A DNA stretch of 6,458 bases from the NCBI GenBank assembly GCA_027459365.1, contig DAIDIM010000006.1, forward strand, positions 1-6,458, read 5' to 3'. The stretch comes from Chlamydiota bacterium. GTDB taxonomy: Bacteria > Chlamydiota > Chlamydiia > Chlamydiales > SM23-39. Position 1 is the first letter of the stretch. Every line of letters begins with the position of its first letter. The position numbers and the translations under genes were made by a program. Below, piece after piece: positions 1-5,726 of the stretch. The notes beneath the pieces are model-generated. The model saw nothing but the letters and a program-made list of their open reading frames with translations. It had not been told where the DNA came from and did not search any database.

Positions 1-81
1 ACGGGTTTTTTCATTGAGGAAATGTTTAATTCCAAGGTATTTGCTCAGGAGTTGTTGTTTGGTGATCAGACATTTCATTGA
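1..81 (+). CDS. Possible 3' end of an unrecognised rightward gene (partial)
   Basis: Reading frame 1 is open from the window edge to a TGA at 79-81 and encodes 26 residues ending ELLFGDQTFH. The residue mix is protein-like (FIEEMFNSKVFAQ), but I do not recognise the family. A terminator-like hairpin lies 125 bp downstream on the same strand, which would fit a rightward gene ending here. The opposite strand is also open from an ATG at 78-76 to the window edge (starting MKCLITKQQLL), without a clear ribosome-binding site. Strand choice is therefore uncertain. More sequence to the left would settle it. Confidence 0.35.
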   Translation, partial: TGFFIEEMFNSKVFAQELLFGDQTFH

Positions 82-206
82 AGAAGGCAGTATACCTATC
101 TCAATTAATTTTTATCTATGAAAAATGTGACTTTTTCTTTATGCAGCTCTAAAAGTTATTTCCGGACAATCCCTAAATAAGCCCTTTCATATTTCAGTTG
201 GGGAAC

Positions 207-235
207 ATGTTAATGCTGAATAATTAACATTTTTT
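207..235 (+). terminator. Weak rho-independent terminator-like hairpin
   Basis: An 8-bp perfect stem pairs ATGTTAAT (207-214) with ATTAACAT (223-230) around an 8-nt loop and runs straight into a T-tract (230-235). The stem has only one G-C pair, so it is weak as a terminator. It could end transcription of the gene whose tail may lie at 1-81 and insulate the promoter that begins at 238. Confidence 0.35.
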
Positions 236-237
236 AT

Positions 238-266
238 TTGCAAAATAAATTTTTAATTTGTATATT
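238..266 (+). promoter_or_regulatory. Sigma-70-type promoter for the putative ncRNA
   Basis: TTGCAA at 238-243 (4 of 6 matches to the -35 consensus) and TATATT at 261-266 (5 of 6 matches to the -10 consensus) are separated by exactly 17 bp. The spacer is entirely AT-rich apart from its last base. The predicted transcription start is near 272-275. No open reading frame of useful length follows before the strong terminator at 464-491, so the predicted product is RNA. AT-rich DNA gives chance matches easily, so the support comes from the combination with the downstream hairpins and terminator. Confidence 0.5.
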
Positions 267-272
267 AAAGAT

Positions 273-491
273 TAAAGAGACGCGATAAAAAAAAGAGCGG
301 CTCGAAGACTTATTGTTTGTTCTTTGAGAAATCATTGTCAAACAATACAAGCATCTTTTGAGAGAAATCTTATAGATGCAGATTCACTAGTTACTATAGA
401 TAGTTAATTCTGTATATAGAAACAATTGAATTAATCCTTTAATGAGAAATCGCTAAAGGCTGTACTCGCCGAGAAATCGGCGAGTTTTTTT
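273..491 (+). ncRNA. Putative structured non-coding RNA, about 220 nt
   Basis: This otherwise gene-free interval is bounded by a promoter (238-266) and a strong terminator (464-491) on the same strand. Between them are four perfect inverted repeats in series: a 9-bp stem TATTGTTTG/CAAACAATA (311-319 with 339-347), a 6-bp stem GCATCT/AGATGC (351-356 with 374-379), a 7-bp stem TTAATTC/GAATTAA (404-410 with 428-434) and a 6-bp stem CCTTTA/TAAAGG (436-441 with 454-459). The loop of the first hairpin region contains TGTTCTTTGAGAA (318-330), which resembles the boxA antitermination element of rRNA leaders. I see no match to tmRNA, RNase P RNA, SRP RNA or tRNA. The ends do not obviously pair as in 6S RNA. 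It may be a trans-acting small RNA, an antisense regulator of the convergent mutase mRNA, or a relic of a displaced rRNA leader. The RNA itself is inferred; the promoter, stems and terminator are seen. Confidence 0.45.
464..491 (+). terminator. Strong rho-independent terminator
   Basis: A perfect 9-bp GC-rich stem (464-472 with 477-485) is closed by a GAAA tetraloop (473-476) of the stable GNRA class and followed by seven T residues (485-491). The T-tract lies on the right, so it terminates rightward transcripts. On the minus strand the hairpin is followed by ACAGCC rather than a T-tract, so it should not work well for the mutase operon. The T-tract overlaps the TAA stop of the convergent mutase gene (492-490). 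Confidence 0.88.
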
Positions 492-2130
492 ACTTTGCAA
501 AAAAGTTTGCAATATTCTGAAGCTTTTCATCACAGAGCGATATTTGATTTTCTATCTCTTTGTTAGGGAGGGAAGCGACTTCGATGTAGATTTTCACTTT
601 TGGTTCTGTTCCAGATGGACGAATGACGATCTTGCTTTGATCTTCAAGCCATAGACGAATGACATTCGATGGAGGGAGAGACAAAAAGCCCGGAAGGAAG
701 TCTTCTACCTTAACTACTTTTTTTCCATTGATAAAAGTGGGTGGTTGTTGACGATATCTCTGCATCATTGCATCAATTTGTTCCATCCCATCCAAGCTAT
801 CTTTAAACTTGAGGTTCAATAGCTTTTCCCGATGTACCCCAAATTTTTGATACAGCATGTAAAGGGCATCAAGGAGGGTCATTTGTTTGGATTTTGCAGC
901 AGCTGTTGCTTCCGCAATCAAGCAAGCAGAAGAGATAGAATCTTTATCGCGGACAAATGTTCCAAAGAGATATCCACACGACTCTTCAGCCCCAAAGATG
1001 TAACTATATTTGTTTCCTAACTCAGTGATTTTTTCACCGATGTATTTAAATCCAGTCAAAACATCTATGCAGTGACCATGATGACTTTCGGCAATTTTTC
1101 GGAATAATTCAGTAGTGACGATCGTTTTGATGAAAAGGGCATTGGAGGGAAGTTTTTTAAACTGGCAAATATGTTGTAAAAGAAGGCAAGCAATTTGGTT
1201 CCCTGTCAATTGAACCCCTTCGGAGGAGACAACACCAAGACGATCTGCGTCAGGATCTGTTGCGATGAAAAGGTCTGCTTTGCTTTTGAGAAGTTTTTGC
1301 GTGCCGAGGAGAAGACTTGTCGCATCTTCTGGATTTGGACTCTGGGCATTCGGAAAGTTTCCATCGGGAAAGCTCTGCTCATCTACGAGATGAACTTGAT
1401 GGTATCCCCAGCTTTTCAACGCTGCCGGGATCAGACGGATTCCGGTTCCATGTAGAGGGCTGTAGAGAATATGGATATTTGTATTTGCAAGATCGGGACG
1501 TAATTGGAGTTGTTTCACCTCTTCAATGAAAGCCTTTTCTAAATTGGAGGGAACAATGAGAGGACTATTCAAAGGGGCTAACCGAATCTCATTGCCGATT
1601 TGGTTGATCTCCTGCATGATCCCTTGATCATGGGGAGAGACAATTTGTCCGCCATCGCCCCAGTAGACTTTATATCCATTATATTCCGGAGGGTTGTGAG
1701 AGGCAGTAATCATGACACCGGCTTGACATTGATAATAGCGGCATCCAAACGAGACAATTGGCGTTGGGCAAATATCTGAAGAGAGATAGACTTTGATCTG
1801 ATTGCCGGCGAAGACTCGCGCCGTCTCTTCGGCAAAGCAGCGCGAATGATTGCGCACATCGTATCCAATAAAAACAGAATAGGGAGGAGAGAGGTTTTTT
1901 TTTAGATAATTGGCAATACCTTGCGTTGCTCGGCGAATCGTATAGATATTCATCCGATTCGTTCCAACCCCCATGATTCCTCGCAAGCCACCTGTTCCAA
2001 AGGAGAGGTCCTTGAAAAAAGCATCAGTCAAAGCATGCGGATTTTCCTTCGATAAACGGCGGATCTCATCTTTTGTCTCATCATCATAGAGTCCTGAGAG
2101 CCAAAGTTCTGCACGAGGGGGAATTGTCAT
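490..2130 (-). CDS. Phospho-sugar mutase (phosphoglucomutase/phosphomannomutase)
   Basis: This 546-residue protein is a complete alpha-D-phosphohexomutase, expected to act in the cytosol and to interconvert the 1- and 6-phosphates of glucose and/or mannose, linking glycolysis to glycogen and sugar-nucleotide synthesis. The four hallmark regions are in order. TASHNPPEYNGYK (142-154) carries the phosphoserine S144. DPDADR (292-297) is the metal-binding loop. GAEES (380-384) contacts the sugar. RPSGTEP (504-510) binds the substrate phosphate. The N-terminal FGTGGLRGIMG (44-54) and GFKYIGEKI (360-368) place it with the PgcA/PGM2-type enzymes rather than GlmM, which has a different active-site context and is shorter. 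The length is normal for the type. The ATG lies 13 nt after the YkgJ-family stop with no clear Shine-Dalgarno site, so it is probably read by reinitiation in an operon. Whether glucose or mannose phosphate is preferred cannot be told from the sequence. Confidence 0.95.
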   Translation of the reverse strand: MTIPPRAELWLSGLYDDETKDEIRRLSKENPHALTDAFFKDLSFGTGGLRGIMGVGTNRMNIYTIRRATQGIANYLKKNLSPPYSVFIGYDVRNHSRCFAEETARVFAGNQIKVYLSSDICPTPIVSFGCRYYQCQAGVMITASHNPPEYNGYKVYWGDGGQIVSPHDQGIMQEINQIGNEIRLAPLNSPLIVPSNLEKAFIEEVKQLQLRPDLANTNIHILYSPLHGTGIRLIPAALKSWGYHQVHLVDEQSFPDGNFPNAQSPNPEDATSLLLGTQKLLKSKADLFIATDPDADRLGVVSSEGVQLTGNQIACLLLQHICQFKKLPSNALFIKTIVTTELFRKIAESHHGHCIDVLTGFKYIGEKITELGNKYSYIFGAEESCGYLFGTFVRDKDSISSACLIAEATAAAKSKQMTLLDALYMLYQKFGVHREKLLNLKFKDSLDGMEQIDAMMQRYRQQPPTFINGKKVVKVEDFLPGFLSLPPSNVIRLWLEDQSKIVIRPSGTEPKVKIYIEVASLPNKEIENQISLCDEKLQNIANFFAK

Positions 2131-2143
2131 GCAGAAAAAATTA

Positions 2144-2593
2144 TCACAAAGAAAAATTTTGTGCTAGAAGGTTGTCGAGATATGTGAGACATTGCTCTTG
2201 AATATGGAGGGATGGAATCAACGGAGCATCCGGATGATTGATCCCTTCACATCTTTCTGATGCGGCAATCCAATCTTTAGGTTCTCTTAATTGATCGATC
2301 CACCATGGAAATGTGCGGCATTGAACAGGTCTTGCATCGTATACGCTGCATTTTTTCCCTTCGAGGAAAATACAATCGTAGGAACCAGGACGATCAAGGA
2401 GTGCATAACCGCTATCGACTTGTCGTGTATATTTTTTTACAAATTCAAGCACTGAACAGCCCAAATGCCTGCTTAAACGATCTAAATCCTCTTGCGAAAG
2501 AAACACATATCCCGGAGCTCCCGTACAACATGCTCCACAGCCTGTGCATTTGAAACGAAGTCCATCATTAAACCAAGGAACTATCTCTTCCAT
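2144..2593 (-). CDS. YkgJ-family cysteine-cluster protein (CxxCxxCC domain)
   Basis: This 149-residue protein has the YkgJ/UPF0153-type metal-binding pattern. CTGCGACC lies at residues 16-23 from the chosen start (C16, C19, C22, C23). A second block holds C74, C82 and C92 within CIFLEGKKCSVYDARPVQC, then FPWW, with a further cysteine at 115. The family is annotated as zinc- or iron-chelating and its biochemical role is not known. It is cytosolic, with no signal peptide or membrane segment. The frame is open further upstream, to an ATG at 2656 that would add 21 residues, but that start would sit 76 bp inside the metallophosphoesterase gene. I prefer the ATG at 2593-2591 because it gives only a 13-bp overlap (ATGGAAGAGATAG spans both start and stop) and leaves the usual short lead-in to the cysteine motif. 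AAAGAG lies just upstream as a weak ribosome-binding site. It is probably translationally coupled to the gene before it. Confidence 0.85.
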   Translation of the reverse strand: MEEIVPWFNDGLRFKCTGCGACCTGAPGYVFLSQEDLDRLSRHLGCSVLEFVKKYTRQVDSGYALLDRPGSYDCIFLEGKKCSVYDARPVQCRTFPWWIDQLREPKDWIAASERCEGINHPDAPLIPSLHIQEQCLTYLDNLLAQNFSL

Positions 2594-3393
2594 AAGAACT
2601 CTTTTGTCTCTTTTGTTGTCCAGCCGTTCTCCCAGAAATAGGGTGTTATGTTGCAACTGGCTGTTGTTAAATCAATGAGATTCCAGGAACCTTTTTTTAA
2701 GCTGCAGCTACCGCTATCGAGAATAATCGGTAAATTGTCCTCTTGCAGATCGACCATCGAATGACGATGGGTATGTCCATGCAGATAGAGCTTTACATTC
2801 GGATGTTCTCGGATCAATTCTTCTAGCTTTTCGCCGCCCTGCAGATTGCGATCGACGCTCTCTTGTTGGAAAAATGGGTAGTGGTTCAGAAGGATCACAT
2901 TGCCATTGATTTCTGAAAGCTGCTTTTTAAGCTCTGCCTGATTTGAAAAAAGGCCTCGCGCCGAACGGATTGGGTTTGTACAACTTGTATCTATTGGAAC
3001 AACCCACCAGTTGTTTCCAATGGGTTGAATTCTCAGCGGATCGAAATATTTGTAAAATCGCCTAGCGCTTCCTCTTGTATAGAAATCATGATTGCCTGGG
3101 ACAGCAATCCAAGGGACAGGCATCTGATCCACCCAATTTCTTGCTAATTTAAATTCTTCCGTCAAAGAGGAAGAGGTAAAATCGCCACCAAACAGAATCC
3201 AATCGACCTTTAACATGCGAAAAAAATCTGGTAAATCACTGAGCTGCTGATGGTTAAACTCTTTCCTACGACGTATACACCAGTTGATGTGTCCAAAAAA
3301 TCTTTTAGGGAACAGACGTAAAGGATTGAGCGTCAGCTTCGTAAAATGAAAGTCAGAAAGATGGGCAATGCGCATAAAAACCACGTCCATCAT
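2581..3393 (-). CDS. Calcineurin-like metallophosphoesterase
   Basis: This 270-residue protein has all metallophosphatase motifs in order: D14 and H16 in LSDFHF, GGDF (D71), GNHD (N101, H102), LNHYPF (H171) and HGHTH (H206, H208). These residues bind a two-metal centre that hydrolyses phosphomonoesters or diesters. The substrate is unknown; relatives are annotated as Icc/YaeI-like phosphohydrolases acting on cyclic nucleotides or lipid-linked phosphates. A basic stretch (residues 26-45, including RFFGHINWCIRRRKEF) follows the first motif, as in that subgroup. No signal peptide is visible. The frame opens at an ATG at 3393-3391. The internal ATG at 3375-3373 starts MRIAHLSDFHF, the usual beginning of the family, and may be the true start. 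A -10-like TATGAT (3394-3389) with a poor -35 would put a transcript start between the two ATGs. The stop overlaps the start of the YkgJ-family gene by 13 bp. Confidence 0.92.
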   Translation of the reverse strand: MMDVVFMRIAHLSDFHFTKLTLNPLRLFPKRFFGHINWCIRRRKEFNHQQLSDLPDFFRMLKVDWILFGGDFTSSSLTEEFKLARNWVDQMPVPWIAVPGNHDFYTRGSARRFYKYFDPLRIQPIGNNWWVVPIDTSCTNPIRSARGLFSNQAELKKQLSEINGNVILLNHYPFFQQESVDRNLQGGEKLEELIREHPNVKLYLHGHTHRHSMVDLQEDNLPIILDSGSCSLKKGSWNLIDLTTASCNITPYFWENGWTTKETKEFLWKR

Positions 3394-3417
3394 ACAAGAT
3401 AGGCGGCTAAAAATAAA

Positions 3418-4611
3418 TTACATTAGCTGTGAGAGCAATGTTTTAGCAGGAACGACAATAGGATCGCGAAAGGAAAAGCAATCCTTTTCCACAAAGGGGC
3501 GCTCAAAAGAGACCTGAAAAGCATGCTCCGCTTTTGTCTCTTTCTGAAAGTAGTAAAGGGAGGGAGAAATTCCTTTATCTGACGTTTTCACTTCAACAAG
3601 GAACCAAGGTTTCCCGTTTTTTGTGAGGAGAAAATCGACCTCCCTCTTCGATTTGTCTCGGAGATAATATAGCCCATAATCGCCAAATCCTGAATCTGTC
3701 CAAAACTGAGCTGCTTTTAAGAGATGGGAAGCAACAAAATTTTCATTCCTTGCTCCAATATCTGCCACCATGGACCAGTCCCATAAATACACTTTGGGTT
3801 GCTTAATCAACGAGTTGGAAATATTTTTTGACCAAGGTTGAATCGTGAAGCAGTAATATAGACTTGAAAGGACTTTCATCCATCGTTGAACCGTTGGACT
3901 CGAAACTTTGACTTGATTTGCCAAACTTGTATAATCGACAAGCTGACCTACCTGATTTGTCAAAATTTTCGCCAAAACTTCCATCTGGCCTAGATCTTGA
4001 ATCTTCGTTAAATCCCGAATATCCTCTTTAAAAAGAAGGTCTAATCGCAAACGACGCCATTGACTCGTAAAACGGTCATTTCTTTGCACAAACGGTTCTG
4101 GGAACCCTCCATGCTTCAGAAGAATATCAAAATCGGGGCATGCCACGGGAGGAGAAATATCCCGTTCTTTAAAGGTGGGATCAACCACTTCACGAGTTGA
4201 GAAAGGATGAATGCGATAGAGGAAATAACGACCCATCATGCTGTCGCCACCCCGTTTATAAACATCGAGACGAGCACTACCGGTCACGATAATTCGAATC
4301 TGATTTTCGTAGGTGTCAAAAAATCCTTTTAGAAAGCGCTTCCAATAACGGTATTTATGAATTTCATCGAAGACGACAACAGGTAGCGTTGCCACCAACT
4401 CCTGCAATCCCAAGTGACGGGCCACGGCAATAGGCCCGGATAAGATGAGCGTCCGATGCACATCATTATCCCAATTCAAGTAATAACCCGGGGATGTTTC
4501 CGTCAAAGAGGAGGTTGTCTTTCCCACCTGTCTCGGCCCAGATAGAAAAAGCATCTGCCGGTTACGGGAAAAGTGGTCTCGAATTACATTTTGGTAAACT
4601 CGTTCAATCAC
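3418..4611 (-). CDS. AAA-family ATPase with DUF4143 nuclease-like C-terminus
   Basis: This 397-residue protein belongs to the AAA_14 plus DUF4143 family. GPRQVGKTT (25-33) is the Walker A loop. VVVFDEI (78-84) is Walker B with the catalytic D-E pair. IIVTGSA (107-113) is the sensor strand. GRYFLYRIHPFS (127-138) and GGFPEPF (168-174) are further family signatures. A winged-helix-like segment (about 226-255, DYTSLANQVKVSSPTVQRWM) suggests DNA binding. The C-terminus has a PD-(D/E)XK-like layout with E290, EVDFLL (324-329) and VEVK (339-342). The family is widespread, moves between genomes and has no settled function; roles in DNA processing or defence are guesses. All motifs are intact. The start is GTG (4611-4609): an in-frame TAA 9 nt upstream excludes an earlier start, and Walker A at residue 25 is normal. 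No Shine-Dalgarno site precedes it; instead a tandem palindrome abuts the GTG. The next gene follows after 24 nt. Confidence 0.93.
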   Translation of the reverse strand: MIERVYQNVIRDHFSRNRQMLFLSGPRQVGKTTSSLTETSPGYYLNWDNDVHRTLILSGPIAVARHLGLQELVATLPVVVFDEIHKYRYWKRFLKGFFDTYENQIRIIVTGSARLDVYKRGGDSMMGRYFLYRIHPFSTREVVDPTFKERDISPPVACPDFDILLKHGGFPEPFVQRNDRFTSQWRRLRLDLLFKEDIRDLTKIQDLGQMEVLAKILTNQVGQLVDYTSLANQVKVSSPTVQRWMKVLSSLYYCFTIQPWSKNISNSLIKQPKVYLWDWSMVADIGARNENFVASHLLKAAQFWTDSGFGDYGLYYLRDKSKREVDFLLTKNGKPWFLVEVKTSDKGISPSLYYFQKETKAEHAFQVSFERPFVEKDCFSFRDPIVVPAKTLLSQLM

Positions 4612-4674
4612 AAGACCATTTTAACACATATGTTATTTTGGTCAAGACCATTTTAACACATATGTTATTTTGGT
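4611..4674. repeat. Perfect tandem duplication of a 32-bp palindromic unit
   Basis: Two identical 32-bp copies, 4611-4642 and 4643-4674, lie head to tail. Each contains a 30-bp interrupted palindrome (4614-4643 and 4646-4675). The outer arms are GACCA and TGGTC, and the inner arms are TAACA and TGTTA, separated by mismatched TTT/TTT segments. The two centres are 32 bp apart, close to three helical turns, so bound proteins would sit on the same face. The first base of the repeat is the last base complementing the GTG start of the ATPase gene. The unit does not recur elsewhere in the window. The arrangement resembles a pair of operators. Slippage duplication is the likely origin of the second copy. 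Confidence 0.93.
4618..4645 (-). promoter_or_regulatory. Promoter formed at the repeat junction, for the ATPase gene
   Basis: On the minus strand TTGACC (4645-4640, 5 of 6 matches to the -35 consensus) lies 16 bp from TAAAAT (4623-4618, 5 of 6 matches to the -10 consensus). The -35 box straddles the junction of the two 32-bp repeat copies, so a single copy would not contain it. With a 6-bp discriminator, transcription would begin at about 4611, the G of the GTG start codon, which predicts a leaderless mRNA. The upstream copy has TAGACC at the equivalent place, so it has a poorer -35. A repressor bound to the palindromes would block this promoter fully. Confidence 0.55.
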
Positions 4675-4677
4675 CTA

Positions 4678-5004
4678 TCACGCGGCTTTTCGCCCCTTCT
4701 GGATTCTGGGGGTCCGTTTTCGGGTAGGTCTGGTGGTCTTTGGCTTTTGATGATTTTTTGAATAGAAAACAGGGTTTCTTTTGGCCTCGAGTTTGTTTTT
4801 ATCATCCACCGTACGTGAGATTGGGATATGCGAGTGTCTTGTTTTTGCAGTTCTTATCTTTTCCTGTTTCCGCACCTTTTCAGGTGGAATATTGCGCTGT
4901 AGGTTTAGGCTTTCATCAAAGTTTTCAGATGTTTGTTCATCTCGATGCGCATCGCGGATAATACGACGGTTTAGTTTTTGCATATGGTGGGGCAGATCTT
5001 TCAT
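4678..5004 (-). CDS. Small, strongly basic hypothetical protein
   Basis: This 108-residue protein is not recognised. About 28% of its residues are lysine or arginine (15 of each) against 12 acidic ones, giving a strong positive charge. The last 25 residues are most basic (KTTRPTRKRTPRIQKGRKAA is its very end) and have no acidic residue. It has no cysteine, hydrophobic segment or signal peptide, and looks largely disordered and nucleic-acid binding. The start is well supported: GAGAGG (5017-5012) lies 7 nt before the ATG, and a TATAAT box lies a little further upstream (5030-5025). The charge and tail recall histone-like or ribosome-associated proteins, or the nuclear-targeting tails of effectors, but no family can be claimed. 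It ends 66 bp before the ATPase start, on the same strand. It could also be a chance frame, since overlapping frames on the other strand are open too. Confidence 0.5.
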   Translation of the reverse strand: MKDLPHHMQKLNRRIIRDAHRDEQTSENFDESLNLQRNIPPEKVRKQEKIRTAKTRHSHIPISRTVDDKNKLEAKRNPVFYSKNHQKPKTTRPTRKRTPRIQKGRKAA

Positions 5005-5021
5005 AGCTTAACCTCTCATTC

Positions 5022-5055
5022 ATTATTATAATTAAATATTTGATTTAATAATAAT
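5022..5055. repeat. AT-only inverted repeat overlapping the -10 region of the basic-protein gene
   Basis: ATTATTATAATTAAA (5022-5036) and TTTAATAATAAT (5044-5055) pair over 12 bp with a 3-nt bulge, around a 7-nt loop. Every base of the arms is A or T, so it is weak as an RNA hairpin. It lies in the 98-bp gap between the exporter stop and the basic-protein start, and includes the TATAAT box of the latter. It could be an operator or simply low-complexity DNA. Confidence 0.4.
5025..5030 (-). promoter_or_regulatory. -10 box (TATAAT) upstream of the basic-protein gene
   Basis: A perfect TATAAT on the minus strand would start transcription near 5018, giving a 14-nt leader that still contains the GAGAGG ribosome-binding site (5017-5012). 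No good -35 box is found at 16-18 bp spacing (the best is TTATTA). The surrounding DNA is almost pure A/T, so the match may be chance. Confidence 0.35.
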
Positions 5056-5102
5056 TTAATTACGAATTTGTTGTAATCTATTAATAGTATTTAGTTTGAA
5101 AC

Positions 5103-5726
5103 TCAGTAATGGAAGGAGGTTGCAAAGGCGGCAAGTCCAAAAGTAATAATAATGATGCCGGCAATGCGGTTGATCCACAACATCGTTTTCCGCCCCATTT
5201 TTTTACGGAAAAATGAGATCCCTTCGCTGAGAATCATCCACCACATACAGGCCCCTAGAAATATTCCAATCACTACAAGAATGGCGTCGCTCATTTTTTG
5301 CGTAATATCGACAAGGCCGAGTCCCGCGAAAACGGCGATAAAGGAAAAGATTGTAAGGGGATTGGAGAGAGTGAGAAAGAAGGTGGAAATAAAATCTGAA
5401 ATCAAGGAGCGATGAGGGATTTTGCCATCTGTTACATCTTTGCTTGTCGCAAAAAATGTTTTCACGCCAAGCAGGATCAGAAAACAACCTCCTAAAATGT
5501 GAAAATAAAATCGTTTTTCCTCTAAAAAATCGGAAACTAAAGTGAGGCTAAACGCAGCAATCAAGCCATAAAATGTATCTGCTAAAGCAGCTCCCAGCCC
5601 TGAAAAAAGACCAGAAAGCCTCCCATATTGCAAGGTGCGCCGGATACAGAGGATTCCGATCGGGCCCACAGGAGCTGCGATCGAAAACCCCAGCAATATT
5701 CCTTTTAAAAAGAAAATAATTTCCAT
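5103..5726 (-). CDS. LysE/RhtB-family amino-acid exporter
   Basis: This 207-residue inner-membrane protein has about six hydrophobic segments (roughly 3-25, 38-62, 73-93, 112-138, 147-167 and 184-204), the normal length and topology of the LysE/RhtB translocators, which export amino acids or related small molecules. The N-terminal signature APVGPIG (18-24), ALAD (47-50) within the second segment and SNPLTI (121-126) match conserved positions of the family. The substrate cannot be predicted. The ATG (5726-5724) shares one base with the TAA stop of the chaperonin gene (TAATG). AAGGA lies only 2 nt before the ATG, so translation is probably coupled to groEL by reinitiation. No clear terminator is seen downstream in the AT-rich gap to 5005. 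Confidence 0.88.
   Translation of the reverse strand: MEIIFFLKGILLGFSIAAPVGPIGILCIRRTLQYGRLSGLFSGLGAALADTFYGLIAAFSLTLVSDFLEEKRFYFHILGGCFLILLGVKTFFATSKDVTDGKIPHRSLISDFISTFFLTLSNPLTIFSFIAVFAGLGLVDITQKMSDAILVVIGIFLGACMWWMILSEGISFFRKKMGRKTMLWINRIAGIIIITFGLAAFATSFHY

Noticed and set aside
118..180. A 20-codon frame starting ATGAAAAATGTG
   Set aside because: No ribosome-binding site, no promoter at a suitable distance and no recognisable peptide. It is expected by chance in this AT-rich stretch.
464..491. Terminator for the leftward mutase operon
   Set aside because: On the minus strand the hairpin is followed by ACAGCC and not by a T-tract; the T-tract is on the rightward side only.
1195..1529. 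Two overlapping rightward frames of 70-86 codons inside the mutase gene
   Set aside because: They are antisense to a well-conserved enzyme region, lack ribosome-binding sites and have cysteine-rich, unstructured composition. They are shadows of the mutase codons.
4611..4675. CRISPR array of two repeats
   Set aside because: The copies are directly adjacent with no spacer between them, and no cas gene is present. It is a tandem duplication.
4611..4675. Transposon terminal repeats or attachment site
   Set aside because: The copies are adjacent rather than flanking a segment, no transposase or integrase is encoded nearby, and no target-site duplication is seen around the ATPase gene.
4740..5011. 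Rightward frames of 73 and 76 codons opposite the basic-protein gene
   Set aside because: One begins with TTG; neither has a convincing ribosome-binding site, and their composition is the complement of a lysine/arginine-rich frame. The minus-strand frame has the better start signals, though I keep its confidence moderate.
5203..5487. A second minus-strand frame of 94 codons inside the exporter gene
   Set aside because: It overlaps the membrane-protein frame, which has family motifs and a coupled start. The alternative reading has no domain and no ribosome-binding site.
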